The notes under the pieces are model-generated. The model saw only the letters and a list, made by a program, of their open reading frames with translations. It did no database searches and was not told where the DNA came from. Position numbers and translations under genes: made by a program. 64,000 nucleotides of DNA from Entoloma clypeatum. Lineage: Eukaryota > Basidiomycota > Agaricomycetes > Agaricales > Entolomataceae. This document shows positions 51,592-62,181 of this stretch, piece by piece. The stretch lies in NCBI GenBank assembly GCA_963565915.1, contig OY751487.1, forward strand, positions 1,364,001 to 1,428,000, written 5' to 3'. The first letter of the stretch is position 1. Every line of letters begins with the position of its first letter.

Positions 51592-54500
51592 ATGTCTACC
51601 TCTCGTTCTGCCCTCGACACAATCACTGCCTTTGACGGCATCGACTACCGGAGCTGGGCCGAGAAAATGAAGTCTTACCTCCTCCATCAAGGAGTCTGGC
51701 GCCTTGTTTCTGGCGACATCCCCCGCCCTGTCATTGCCGACTTCACCACCACAGTCTCCACCCCTGGGGCCACTGCTGCTGCTCACCCTGTGCTGGTTAC
51801 CACTGTTGACCAGCCCGGCTTCCGCAAGGAAGAAAAAGCCTGGATCAGGGACGACGACATAGCTCTTGGGGCGATACGCCTGAAGGTCTCCGAGGCGATC
51901 AGACGCCACATCAAGGACGCCACTTCCTCAAAAGACGCCTGGAAGTCATTAAAGGATGCCTACTCCAAGGTATCCCCGGCTGTCATCTTCGGCGACTTCA
52001 AGGCCGCCGCCACCTACAAGCTCTCTGGACGCGACCCCGTCCCTGAAATTGAACACTTGGGGTCTCTTTTCGCTCAGCTCGCCGATTCGAACTTTGATGT
52101 CCCCGATCTGATGCAGGCAATGATCCTGGCAAATGCAATTCCCAACGCCTGGTCGTCACTCTCCACCGCCCTCTTTCAGGTCTATGACGCCGACGACTTC
52201 ACATACAAAGCCGTCGCGGAAAGCATCATATCAGAATACCGGCGCAAGTATTCAATTGGGTCCACTCGTACGTCCAACGAGCAGGCCCGGAAAATCTCCG
52301 GGACAAAGCGAAAGGGGCAGGACCCCAAATGGGAAAGGCAGCAGAAGCCAAGTACCTCGCAGAACGATGCTGACGAGCAGCCTAACTCGGCCGACCCAAG
52401 TACCGCTTCTGAGAAGAAGAAGGGAAAGGGACGATGGCGCAATCAGAAGAAAAGCGCTAACAATGCGGACAACACATCCGACCATGTGGAAGAAACGGTT
52501 GAGTTTGTTGCTCCCGCCATCCACTTCCCTTCTCTTCCGCCGCCATCCTTCACCACCGTCACTGGTCGCGGGAAAACGACAAGTACCGCACAGCCCGATT
52601 CCGCAAAGATGCAGTCGCTCCTGCAACGAATGAACCCCCCTCCGTCACAGTACACCGGGCTTCCTTCTGGAAAACCATCCGTGTGGAAAAAGAACGACCA
52701 TGTCCGCAAACTCGCGCGCGGCATTGGTGCTCGCCCCTCAGGATCGAATCTTCGTATCCTAGACACCATCATTCCTGAAATCGACGAAAGGCCGGCTAAA
52801 CAGCGTCACGTAGCCCCGTCGATAGAAGAATCGCTGGAGATGATGGACATAGACCATCAAAGCGAGCGAATGGGGCCGGAACAATTCGAGGATGGGCTGA
52901 TCGAACTTGACGGTTCGTCACATCCTTCTCTCAAACTTGACCAAATGGGAAATGCTAATAATCACGCACAGACGTTTGAATACACATTAGCTAGTACCGA
53001 TGCAGATAGTATAGATCTCTTTAGTGATGATCTGTACAAAAAATATATCAAACATTCCGCGTCCTGCACACACTGCAAAGAGAGAGAACGCGCTCAGTGG
53101 ATCTTAGATTCCGGCGCATCATTACACTTTACCCATGAGTTCAAAGACTTCGCGTATTACAGGCCTCTCAAGGCTAAGCGATTTGTCCAAACAGCTGCAA
53201 AGGGAAAGAAACTGGAAATTCTCGGAGTTGGGGCTGTTCCAGTACGGCATACCCTAAATGGGGAAACTAAAACCCATCTCCTACGACCGGTATTTTATAT
53301 TCCGGATATGGACACACGTCTACTGTCCCTAGGCGTCTTCCTTAACCATGGTTACAAAGTTGATGGAATGCGTGGAGAAATTAATATCTCTAAAGGGCTG
53401 AACAAAATACAGTTTTCGCCCCATTTCATCGGACAAACCATTTATTGGTTAGACACTGAAATACGCTATGACCAAATCCACGCGATCTCTAGCGAAATCA
53501 CTGTTGAAACCTGGCATAAACGCCTTGGCCACCCAAATGACCAGGCGCTCAATAAAATTCCCACCAGTACCAAAGGAGTACCCAAAACGTTAGTACGTGA
53601 GAAATCACAGGAAAGCTGCACGGGGTGTCTAAAAGGGAAAATGCCGAATCAATCTTACCCTAACTCGGTGACAAGGGCTGTCAAACCCTTTGATTTGATC
53701 CATTCGGACTTGAAACAGATATCCACGGCATCGTACCACAAGTACAAATATTTCCTTACCTTTTTGGATGATTTTTCCTCCCATGTCTGGGTCGTCTTGC
53801 TTAGGAAAAAGTCAGGCGCCATCACGGCGCTGAAACAATTCCTTGCGATGATCCAGAATCAATTCGCCGCCACCCCTAAAAAATGGCGGGTTGATGGAGG
53901 TGGAGAATTCGATGAATACAAGGATGTACTTGCCGATCATGGAATTCTGATCGACGTCACACTCCCATATCAGCATCAGCAGAATGGTAGAGCAGAACGA
54001 ATAAATCGAACTCTGTGGGAAAAATCTCAGGCATTGCGTTTCGACGCATGTCTACCGCCGATGTGGTGGGAATTCTGTTTGGAACATGCAGCATTTCTAT
54101 ACAACAGAACCCCCATGCGGCGTCTTGAATGGAAAACCCCTTATTTCAGGATGACCAATGAGATCCCCGACTTGTCCAGCGTCAGAGTCTTCGGATGCCA
54201 AGCATACGTATATATCCCAAAAGAAAAACGCAGAAACTCCCTGGAGTCAAGATCTCGATTGATGATTTATCTCGGATCAAAACCAGGGGTCAAAGGATAC
54301 CGCTTCATGGATCCTGAGACCAACACGATTTTCATGGGTGGGAAAGCTATCTTTGATGAAAGCAAGTACCCTAGATGCCACATCGACCCTTTGCCAGAAA
54401 ACCATCCAGAAATGGAAAACCCAGAGCCGGCTGATGAGTTTGAGGATCTCATCCCTGGCAGCAACGACGACGATAGTCACAATGAAACACCTCAGGACTC

Positions 54501-56319
54501 AGTTCCCATTGAACAAGATCAACCTGAATCAGACAACGAACTACCTGCCAGTGAGCCTGATGACGAACCACGAGTACCCACTCCGGAACCCGAGCAAGTA
54601 CCAGATCGACCGATCAGGGAACGACGAGTTCGGAAGATGCCAGGAAGCATCTATGGGGAAGACACTCCAGCGTCTGATCTTGAAAAATTAGATCGAAGAC
54701 GGAGATTGGGCGGTCAAACGGCATGGATGAATGACCTCCTGATGGAGGCGATATCAGCCCAAGTTGGCATCGTTGAAATGTCCCATAAAGACATATACCC
54801 TCTTCCAAATAAAGAAGACTGGTATGCGGCTGAACGTAAAGAGCTAGACATGCTCAAACGCCGCGGGGTGATCACGGAGCTAGTACCCCTGCCTGCAGGG
54901 AGGAAAGCTCTAAGGAACAAATGGGTTTATAACGAAAAATCCGACGGGCGTCTGAAAGCGCGCCTTGTCGCAAAAGGCTTCTCGCAGGTGGAAGGGATCG
55001 ACTTTGATCAGATCTTCTCACCAGTCGTAAGATATGAAACCGTCCGACTAATACTGGCATTGACAGCCCTTGAAGGGTGGTTCATGACACTGTTGGACGT
55101 CTCATCAGCCTTCCTCTACGGAACGCTCCAAGAAGTCATTTACATGCGACAGCCTGAGGGCTACATAGTAAAAGGGAAAGAGAACCTCGTGTACCAACTA
55201 TTCAAAGCTCTATATGGACTTAAGCAGGCCGCATTAGCCTGGTGGAGGGAACTTGATTCCTCCATGAAAAAGCTCGGCTTTGTCCGGCTTCACTCTGATG
55301 CGGGAGTGTTCATTCACAAAAGTACCAAAGGGGAAATTGTAATCGCCATCATATATGTCGACGACTCTGCTTTTCTCGGCACAAACCGAGAATACACGCT
55401 AGAGAAGAAAAAGGCCTTCATGACCACATGGGAATGTAGGGACCTAGGGCACCTTGTGCCTGATGGGGAACCGAAAGAATTTCTCTCTATCCAAATAAGG
55501 CAACGTGGGAAACGTATCTTCATTGATCAAGTACCTTACCTTGAGAAAATACTCGAACGAATGGGGATGAGCGAATCTAACGCCACCCATACCCCACTTC
55601 CTACGGGCTACAAACCCATGATGTCCGAAGATGAACCCAATGCAGAACTTCGATCAAAGTACCAATCCGTCATCGGATCACTTCTATATCTGATGATTGG
55701 AACGAGGCCAGACATCTGTTTTGCCGTGATTAAAATGTCGCAGTTTTCCGCAAATCCCACCAAACGCCATTTAGAAGTGGCTAGGGATATTTGCAGGTAT
55801 CTAAAGGCGACAAAAAATTACGCAATCATGTATGATGGCGACTCAGGGAAAGGAATCTATGCATTCACAGACTCCGATTGGGCGTCAGATGAAAACACGA
55901 GGAGGTCTACCACTGGCTTCTTCATATCACTGGTGTCTGGAGCAGTAACATGGGTATCATCGGCGCAAAAGACCATCGCCCTCTCTTCCACAGAAGCAGA
56001 GTATATGGCATTATCAGATTGCAGTCGCGCAGCAACATGGCTGAGAAGCATGCTTGCCGAACTTGGAATGCAGATCGGATCAGTACCGATCTACGGAGAC
56101 AACAACGGTTCCGTCTTTATCGCATCCAACCCTGTAACCGAGAAACGATCCAAGCACATTGACGTGCGATTCCACTTCGTCAGAGAAAAAGTCTCCGAAG
56201 GAATAATTACGGTCGAATTCATTGAAGGAGTGAACAACCCTGCAGATCTTTTAACTAAGAATCTGGGAAAAATCCTCTTTTCCAAGTTTATCCCGTACTT
56301 CGGATTGATAAAAAACTAG
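51592..56319 (+). CDS. Ty1/copia Gag-Pol polyprotein
   Basis: This is a 1575-residue polyprotein in one frame. Order: Gag (YRSWAEKMKSYLLHQGVWRLVSGD at the start; a basic linker but no clear CCHC knuckle), protease (WILDSGASLHFTHE near 503), integrase with HHCC (WHKRLGHP near 641 ... CTGCLKGK near 676) and DDE (IHSDLK near 705, VDGGGEFD near 767, NGRAERINR near 800), RT (KARLVAKGFSQVEGIDF near 1123; YVDDSAFLG near 1256) and RNase H (TDSDWASDENTRRSTTGF near 1426; SSTEAEYMAL near 1466; KHIDVRFHFVRE). The integrase-before-RT order is diagnostic of Ty1/copia. No damage is visible. Gag and Pol share one frame, so expression control must be post-translational or by splicing. Confidence 0.97.
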   Translation: MSTSRSALDTITAFDGIDYRSWAEKMKSYLLHQGVWRLVSGDIPRPVIADFTTTVSTPGATAAAHPVLVTTVDQPGFRKEEKAWIRDDDIALGAIRLKVSEAIRRHIKDATSSKDAWKSLKDAYSKVSPAVIFGDFKAAATYKLSGRDPVPEIEHLGSLFAQLADSNFDVPDLMQAMILANAIPNAWSSLSTALFQVYDADDFTYKAVAESIISEYRRKYSIGSTRTSNEQARKISGTKRKGQDPKWERQQKPSTSQNDADEQPNSADPSTASEKKKGKGRWRNQKKSANNADNTSDHVEETVEFVAPAIHFPSLPPPSFTTVTGRGKTTSTAQPDSAKMQSLLQRMNPPPSQYTGLPSGKPSVWKKNDHVRKLARGIGARPSGSNLRILDTIIPEIDERPAKQRHVAPSIEESLEMMDIDHQSERMGPEQFEDGLIELDGSSHPSLKLDQMGNANNHAQTFEYTLASTDADSIDLFSDDLYKKYIKHSASCTHCKERERAQWILDSGASLHFTHEFKDFAYYRPLKAKRFVQTAAKGKKLEILGVGAVPVRHTLNGETKTHLLRPVFYIPDMDTRLLSLGVFLNHGYKVDGMRGEINISKGLNKIQFSPHFIGQTIYWLDTEIRYDQIHAISSEITVETWHKRLGHPNDQALNKIPTSTKGVPKTLVREKSQESCTGCLKGKMPNQSYPNSVTRAVKPFDLIHSDLKQISTASYHKYKYFLTFLDDFSSHVWVVLLRKKSGAITALKQFLAMIQNQFAATPKKWRVDGGGEFDEYKDVLADHGILIDVTLPYQHQQNGRAERINRTLWEKSQALRFDACLPPMWWEFCLEHAAFLYNRTPMRRLEWKTPYFRMTNEIPDLSSVRVFGCQAYVYIPKEKRRNSLESRSRLMIYLGSKPGVKGYRFMDPETNTIFMGGKAIFDESKYPRCHIDPLPENHPEMENPEPADEFEDLIPGSNDDDSHNETPQDSVPIEQDQPESDNELPASEPDDEPRVPTPEPEQVPDRPIRERRVRKMPGSIYGEDTPASDLEKLDRRRRLGGQTAWMNDLLMEAISAQVGIVEMSHKDIYPLPNKEDWYAAERKELDMLKRRGVITELVPLPAGRKALRNKWVYNEKSDGRLKARLVAKGFSQVEGIDFDQIFSPVVRYETVRLILALTALEGWFMTLLDVSSAFLYGTLQEVIYMRQPEGYIVKGKENLVYQLFKALYGLKQAALAWWRELDSSMKKLGFVRLHSDAGVFIHKSTKGEIVIAIIYVDDSAFLGTNREYTLEKKKAFMTTWECRDLGHLVPDGEPKEFLSIQIRQRGKRIFIDQVPYLEKILERMGMSESNATHTPLPTGYKPMMSEDEPNAELRSKYQSVIGSLLYLMIGTRPDICFAVIKMSQFSANPTKRHLEVARDICRYLKATKNYAIMYDGDSGKGIYAFTDSDWASDENTRRSTTGFFISLVSGAVTWVSSAQKTIALSSTEAEYMALSDCSRAATWLRSMLAELGMQIGSVPIYGDNNGSVFIASNPVTEKRSKHIDVRFHFVREKVSEGIITVEFIEGVNNPADLLTKNLGKILFSKFIPYFGLIKN

Positions 56320-56395
56320 GCGAAACAAAAGTACCTATATATATATGTGGGAAAAAGAAAGATGTATTTAGAAGTATGTACTAAATATGGGGGGG

Positions 56396-56704
56396 TGTTG
56401 AAACTTTTCCCATCACGTAGATTAGATTAGATTAGATTACATCACGTGACCTTTACATATCTTCATTACATACTTGTTTGGTTGGTACAAACAGTAGTAC
56501 AGTATATAAGACCAGGAAACTGTCAATACCAACAAGTTGTCTCTTGACTCTTAACCAGCTCCATCGCTCTTACCAGCCTCAACCGCTCTCACCAGCCTCA
56601 CCCCTCCCAAACCATGTAAGTGGCTAGAACGGTTATGTAGAGTACTTCCACTGTAGCTGGTTGCTCAGTACATCTGTGGCTAACGCCCAGGTGGAACTTC
56701 AACA
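56396..56704 (+). repeat. 3' LTR of the copia element
   Basis: Identical to the 5' LTR over 309 bp; preceded by a G run (polypurine tract) and followed by the GTATC duplication. Confidence 0.95.
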
Positions 56705-56709
56705 GTATC

Positions 56710-57265
56710 CACCTTCTCAGTTTCCATCTCAACATGTCCCTCACCAATCACGTATCCCAATATAGGACATTTCGTTACTTCCCATAAACACTTCTTCTCA
56801 TTTAGGAACAAATCATTGTCCGATAGGATCTGTAGGATTTCTTTGGTGTTTCGCGCGAGTTCTTCCTTGCTTTTACCGATAACCACGATGTCATCCATGT
56901 AGATCACGCAGATACATCAGCGGATCTGGTCCCGGAATAGACTAGCCATCATTCGAGAGAACGTTCCCGGGGAGTTGCAAAGACCGAAAAACATGACCAA
57001 TGGTTCGAACAATCCTCGACTGGTGAGGAAGGCAGCTTTCCATTCATCGCCCTCCTTAATCCGGATGTTGTTATAACCCCACATGATGTCCATTTTATTG
57101 AAGTAGACTGCATCTTTCAGCACGTCCAAGAAATCAGATATTCATGGAGTGGGAACTTGTCTTTGACCGTGAATTTATTGACCATGTGGTAATCTTGTAC
57201 CAATCGTTTGGAGCCATCCTTCTTGTTGATGAAGAAGCAAGGGGAGGCATAAGGGGATTTGCACG
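56710..57265 (-). pseudogene. Gypsy F pol, 5' part (RT fragment)
   Basis: Reverse transcriptase sequence collinear with [55 protein letters not shown] and IYMDDIVVIGKSKEELA up to the copia insertion. The protease and nearly all of gag are missing: the leader motif IRTLTSRRPRA is joined near 57265 directly to the RT. A small insertion near 57130-57160 changes the frame, and a TGA lies at 56917-56919. Confidence 0.85.
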
Positions 57266-57679
57266 GAGTAAGATGTGATGATGTGGCTCTGGGACGTCTC
57301 GATGTGAGCGTCCTAATCAATCTTCTGTCTGAGGTCCTTCTTGAACGCGAAAGCTTTTGAGTTTGTTCTGTCGGGTGTTATAGTGCGCGATCTGGTGTTG
57401 CCAAGCAAGATGGATGCTCTCTGCTATTTCGCCGTGGGGGCGATGCTTGTCATTGTCTAGTTCTTCGTCAAGCACCTGCTGTAGGATGCGACGGATCTCT
57501 GATTCGATGTACTGCTGGATGAGTGTAAAATTGATACTGTCTCGAGGACTTAGCTCCTCCTGTCGGGCTTCTGGCATGCTGAATGGGTTACTGGTGAAGT
57601 CTTCAAAGAAGCGCGACGTCTTGACTCGTCTGGTAGTTGCTCTCTTTGCTCTGGGCGAACCTAACAAGATTTAGCAACT
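57266..57679 (-). pseudogene. Gag leader of gypsy F
   Basis: A leader homologous to those of C and D. Here the two positions that are TGA in C and D are CGA (PEARQEEL and YNTRQNKL), so this copy shows the undamaged reading: a 116-codon open stretch with SRFFEDFTSNPF and IQQYIESEIRRILQQVLDEELDN. This supports an originally coding leader. Confidence 0.65.
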
Positions 57680-58079
57680 TGTTATGCTTAACAAACCGTT
57701 CCAAGGTTCGGGCAGAGTATGCAGGAAGTGGAAAGGCGAAGAGCAATGTGATTGCTAAATCTAAGGAATCTATACAGTACAAGAGGTTTACATAGGTACT
57801 GACTATAGGCGGTAGCGGATGAGTCAGTACTGCAGAAGGCAGTGTGCATGAGTAAGGCGACTGCGGAAGGCTATGTACAGTGAGTAAGCTGACTGCGGAA
57901 AGTGAGTCAGCGTGGGAGTGAAGTATACTAAAGGGGGTGATGAAGTAATGTAGTGAGTCAGACTGGGAATCGAAGGTTGTGAAAGTAGACATTAGACATA
58001 GTAAGTTCGTAAGAGGGCGCCGCTTCCAGATGATAGGTAAAAGATATGACGTGGTCCTCATACCATAGAGTCTGTAACA
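57680..58079 (-). repeat. 5' LTR of gypsy F
   Basis: A D-type LTR of about 400 bp, minus orientation, from TGTTATGCTTAACA to CTGTAACA at 58079; the self-priming site AGATTTAGCAA lies just outside at 57668-57678. Confidence 0.9.
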
Positions 58080-59247
58080 AATTGTGCACAAAATGGCGAG
58101 TAAGGTCAAAATCTGTGAAATCCCACGGCGTCCCCTGAAGCCGCTGAAGGGCCGTGCGCCATGCCTTGATGAACCGGACGACGGAATCATGGCTGTTGCC
58201 ACATCGGAAGCGGACAATCTTGTCCTTGATGACACCCACTCCCGCCACATCACCACCCCCATATCCACGCGAAAGTGCGGCGAAGACATCCCGGGTGGTA
58301 GATGTAACGTTACCGAGCATGTCCCATTGTGGAGGTACCATCAATGCTGGACCTTGGCCTAGTCTGCCTACGAGGATATGTCGTACGATCCCATCCGTGC
58401 GCCACCAGTCCTTGTATGCGCCTATCTTGGCCTGAGTCAAGTTGTTATGGAACGCAGGTGGGTAGGTCAGCTCAGAGAGGGGCTCAGACAAGGTGTCATT
58501 GGTTGAGATATGCGGGTAGGGTCCTAGGTTGTCCACCATGTCAATCATCGCAGCGTACCACCTAGGCCAATCACCAGCAGTTGAAAGAAGCAGAATGCAT
58601 GATAAGTCAGGTAGCGTAATCTTGAAAGCAGAAGAGTGGGAATTCATAGGTAACGGTAGCTGATGTAAAATCTGTGGCTGAAACAGGGATCGCAATGGAG
58701 AAGGATGCGCTGGATGATGTCGTATCTGGGAGGCGGAGGGAGGAATATGAGGTGACACACAATGGGGAGGAGGAGAAACGATCTGGGGATTATGGTTTAT
58801 AGGTGTAGGTATATGCGTGGAAAAAATGGTTGGTGGGACCAAGGGGACATGAGGAGTCAATTTGGATGTGGTTGCTCGTGGATGTGGGGAGGATCTGGGA
58901 AGAGGGCGAGCAGTAGGTACAAATATAGTAGGGGACCCTTCACTCGATGCGCGCGCTTTACCCTTGTGCAATGATGGTATTGGGGGCGTTTGCGAGGAGC
59001 TCCGAGGTGTATGTAAAGAACAGAGATGGGGAGGAGTATCATAAAAAGGATGTGGGTAGGTAGCGGAAAACTTCAACAGCCCGCTGGTAGTGGCAAAGGC
59101 AGTCGGAGCATGCTTCGGTACTGGAGAGACAAACGCCTGGGTGTTTTCGGTCGAAAGAGTGGGCGCAGAGGCAGGGCAAGGTAATTTGATGTGGTTGCCG
59201 ACTTCATTGACCAGATGGTCCCACAATCCGGGTCTATCAGCCATCAT
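58080..59247 (-). pseudogene. Gag-like ORF of an unidentified element, truncated by gypsy F
   Basis: The open frame (about 389 codons before the gypsy F LTR) starts MMADRPGLWDHLVNEVGNH. The first 200 residues are Pro/Ser/Thr-rich and low in structure. The second half (LPDLSCILLLSTAGDWPRWYAAMIDMVDNLG, then YKDWWRTDGIVRHILVGRLG, ATTRDVFAAL-like, FRCGNSHDSVVRFIKAWRTALQRLQG) has the layout of Ty1/copia-type Gag proteins. The frame then runs into the gypsy F LTR, so the C-terminus is lost. I rate the Gag interpretation as likely but not proven; a host gene of unknown function is the alternative. Confidence 0.5.
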
Positions 59248-59250
59248 GGG

Positions 59251-60203
59251 AGTAAGGGGGCATTAATCAATCCAGTAAAAGGATGGAAAAGAGCATGATG
59301 ATGAGTCATAAGGCGTCCTCAAGGCACAATCCAGGGTCCCTCAAGGAAGCCCATAACCTGTAAGAGGGACCTAGAACATGTAAGGACCATGTAAATCCTC
59401 AGATGGTCCAAGAGAACAACGACTGAGTAATGCATACCTAGAACACGTAAGGACTGTGTAACTAGTGGTGTATAAGTATATAGAGGAGTGGATGGAGACA
59501 GCAATACACTTACATCCTCAGATGGTCCAAGAGAACAATGACTGAGGATGTAAGGTATTGATTGTCGATATATATATAATGGACGTGGTCACATGGGTAG
59601 AGCAGTGATATATGATGTATGTCCAACAGTTTCCATACATCATGCACTACCACCAAACTGAACCCTCTTACAGTGCGCTGAAGGCAGATTAACCTGATGA
59701 GATCAGATCATCTGCCAGTCCTTCAATCTGGGAATGTCGTGAACACCCTTCCTCACTCTCCTCTCCCATGCATCACTCCCCAGTTGCAATGACATCTTAA
59801 CCAACATCTCCCAAGCTCCAATTGTTTGCCTCCCTCCGGAATTGTTGATGAACATATTCGAACAGTATCTCAATGAGCCCTTAGCAGGAGATTTCCATTT
59901 TCCTCACCGCACCAATGCCTGGGTACCCATGCCAACACTCACAACTGACCACAATGCCCAAATGCCAATGCCTAACACAGTCTATTGGGGAATGCTGGAC
60001 CCATTTATACTCGGGTATATTTGCTCTCCACAGAGAACTATATCCATTTCGATGCCCAAACTCTGGTGTTCATTGGCTGTTCATGAATTTCACAGGCCCC
60101 TTTGATCTCCCTCTGGCTTGAGTGATCTGGCACTCAGCCGCTCATGCTCTTCCTTTCACATGTTGCTCAGAGGGCTGGAGCCCTGGTGAGCATTGGTACA
60201 TTC
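59251..60203. other. Gene-free stretch with a 30-bp direct repeat
   Basis: No gene can be supported. TCCTCAGATGGTCCAAGAGA (extending about 30 bp) occurs at 59396 and again at 59515, and a TATATATATAA tract follows at about 59568. This could be an LTR remnant of the element encoding the neighbouring Gag-like ORF. Poorly supported open frames near 59842-60121 show no motif. Confidence 0.4.
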
Positions 60204-60211
60204 TGTATAGG

Positions 60212-60750
60212 TAGTGTTCAAGGGTTCAGTCCAGTCTGGTTTTTTGACCAAAAAATTGATGAACTGGAGACTGGCAGTTCACTTTTTTTTCTCAAAGTCT
60301 GAACAGACTGGACTGGACTGGTAAAGACTGGTTTAAACCAGTTTAAACTGATAAAATTCTCAGCCATTTATAAACCTACCAAAAGCCTGTTTTTTCAATC
60401 AAAAACTTGAAAATATACTCAATTTGTTATCAATAACATGTTTCTCAAGCATTCTAGATATAAACTCTTGTAAAAATAATTGAAAACTGTATAAAAGAAC
60501 ATCTTTGCCCATAAAAGTACAGTTTTTGAATAAATATATGGTCAAAAACTGGAACCAGTTCATATTTTTCAGACCCAAAACTAGAACTGGGGGTGAACCA
60601 GTCCAATTTCTTTTCCAAATTTGGAGAGACTGGAGACTGGTTGAGCTCAAAATCAGTGAGACCTGAACTGCCAGTTCAGGTCTCTTCCAGTCCAGTCCAG
60701 TCCAGTTCAGCTTCATTTTCCAGTTTATAAGACTGAACCCTCAAACACTA
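60212..60750. mobile_element. Non-autonomous hAT-like MITE
   Basis: The termini are TAGTGTTCAAGGGTTCAGTC (60212) and its imperfect inverted copy GACTGAACCCTCAAACACTA (ending 60750); 18 of 20 positions match. The flanking 8 bp are TGTATAGG and TGGATAGG, 7 of 8 identical, as expected of hAT duplications. The 539-bp interior has no transposase but many ACTGG/CCAGT motifs near both ends (for example 60300-60345 and 60600-60715), like the subterminal transposase sites of hAT elements. Confidence 0.75.
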
Positions 60751-60758
60751 TGGATAGG

Positions 60759-61440
60759 CACTGCTGGTCCTGCTTTCTTCAACCTGGGACTTATGCATTG
60801 CCTTGTAAGCATGCTTATCGTCGACCTGATGTGGATAGATTCTTTCACGCAACTGTATTATCTTTATCAATGACTGATGCATTTCTCATCATCTAAATAG
60901 ATCCTGCATCATCCCTGCTATATTGTCTGTCAATCCCTCTGATTCACCGTTTCCCAATGGCCTAATTGACAAATGCATTGTATCAGTGCTATCTTTGGAC
61001 CTCCCTAGCATCTCCAGACCACCTCCAAGCTCATTGCTGGCAGCCCTGTGGGAGGGGTCAGGTTATTCTGCCATCCTCATTGCCACTATGTTCTAGCCCA
61101 TAAACACAAGTTAAACTGCTTGTCAGCACCCAAAAACTTCAGCACGTTACAGTCCCCCACATCCTCCAGCGGAATCCTGTGAGAGTTCGAAGATTCTGAC
61201 AGGAATGCTGAGGAATCAGAGAGGAATTCTACAATTCCTGAACTGAATCTGTTGGTGGAATAAGGTTTGATGACTCAATTGTATTTAATTAAATTTTTAC
61301 ATTTTAATTTTATAATACAAAACCCCCCCTCCATTTGTCAAAGCAAGGGGGCATGGGAAGAGTTGGGAGAACAGGGAGGACCATGAGAGACACAAAAAAT
61401 AAATTGATTATTCCCACATAAGGTGGGGAGACACAATATA
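60759..61440. other. Gene-free stretch
   Basis: Nothing recognisable. An AT-rich patch with a run of C lies near 61290-61330. Confidence 0.4.
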
Positions 61441-61467
61441 TACAAATTAATAATAACCCCCAGTATA

Positions 61468-61570
61468 AGGTGGGGGGCAATATGAGGCAAGGGGGGTAGG
61501 GATGAGGCAAGGTGGTAGGTACGAGGCAAGGGGGTAGGTATGAGGCAAGGGGTACGACAGGGGAAGGGAG
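61468..61570 (+). repeat. G-rich minisatellite (ATGAGGCAAGGGGGTAGGT)
   Basis: About five units of 17-20 bp with the core ATGAGGCAAGGGGGTAGGT. G-rich and T/G-rich DNA continues to about 61830. Open frames on either strand here are compositional. Confidence 0.7.
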
Positions 61571-62181
61571 GGGATGTGACAAGTGTTGGCAGCATGGGTT
61601 TGCGTGGCAACGGGCCACATGTGATGGTGGGGGTGGGGCTGAGGGGTTGGGCATGCAGGTGGAGATGGGGCATGCAGGGTGCGGCACACTGTGGTGGCAG
61701 CTGGTCACATCCTAGTGACGTGACACGGCAGCCATGGGGTAGAGGCCAGGGTGTGGGTGGTGACGTGGCACCCAGCTGGCATACAGCGGCGGCAGTCAGT
61801 TGTTGGTGGTAGAGTGGGGTGTAGGTTGGGCTTATCAGGGGTTCCCTTGCCAGCTTGTGTGGTGGCGACATGTCAGCGGCAGTGTTAGGGACAGCCTGTG
61901 CAGCCAGATTTATACATGAAACTGGGCAGTTGCCCAAAACACCTGATGCATCCAGCCTGTCCACTATCCATGGTCAACTTTCCATGCCTCTGTAACATGT
62001 ACAGACTGAAAACGAAAAGCATGCAGAGCCAACTGATTATATAAGAAAACAAACAAAGAACAAACATTATCAATTGGCCTCCCCTGAACTTTGAGCTTAT
62101 ATAACCAAGATTTTATGGCCTCAAATAATGTAATCATATAAGATCAAGGTCCTCCACCCTTCTCACACCCTCATTTCAAAT

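Larger units (their letters stand above)
50922..56704 (+). mobile_element. Ty1/copia element, apparently intact and young
   Basis: This 5783-bp element has 309-bp LTRs (50922-51230, 56396-56704) that I find identical base for base. It is flanked by GTATC (50917-50921, 56705-56709), and gypsy F pol continues across it. It has one long open frame (51592-56319), a primer-binding site directly after the 5' LTR, and the purine tract TATGGGGGGG before the 3' LTR. Identical LTRs and an open polyprotein mean a very recent insertion that may still be mobile. Confidence 0.96.
48210..58079 (-). mobile_element. Ty3/gypsy F (minus strand), internally deleted, containing a copia element
   Basis: LTRs at 48210-48611 and 57680-58079 are of the gypsy D type. 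Internal parts: an accessory ORF, a chromodomain and pol pieces, and a leader. Most of gag, the protease, and the segment from late RNase H to the integrase zinc region are missing. Without the copia insertion (50922-56704 plus 5 bp) it is about 4.1 kb, against about 6.6 kb for D. The 5 bp outside the two ends differ (GTAAT and AATTG), so the flanks are probably rearranged. Not autonomous. Confidence 0.88.

Noticed and set aside
59842..60121. Two overlapping ORFs of 70-90 codons
   Set aside because: No motif in either frame, and the sequence between them gives no reason to prefer one.
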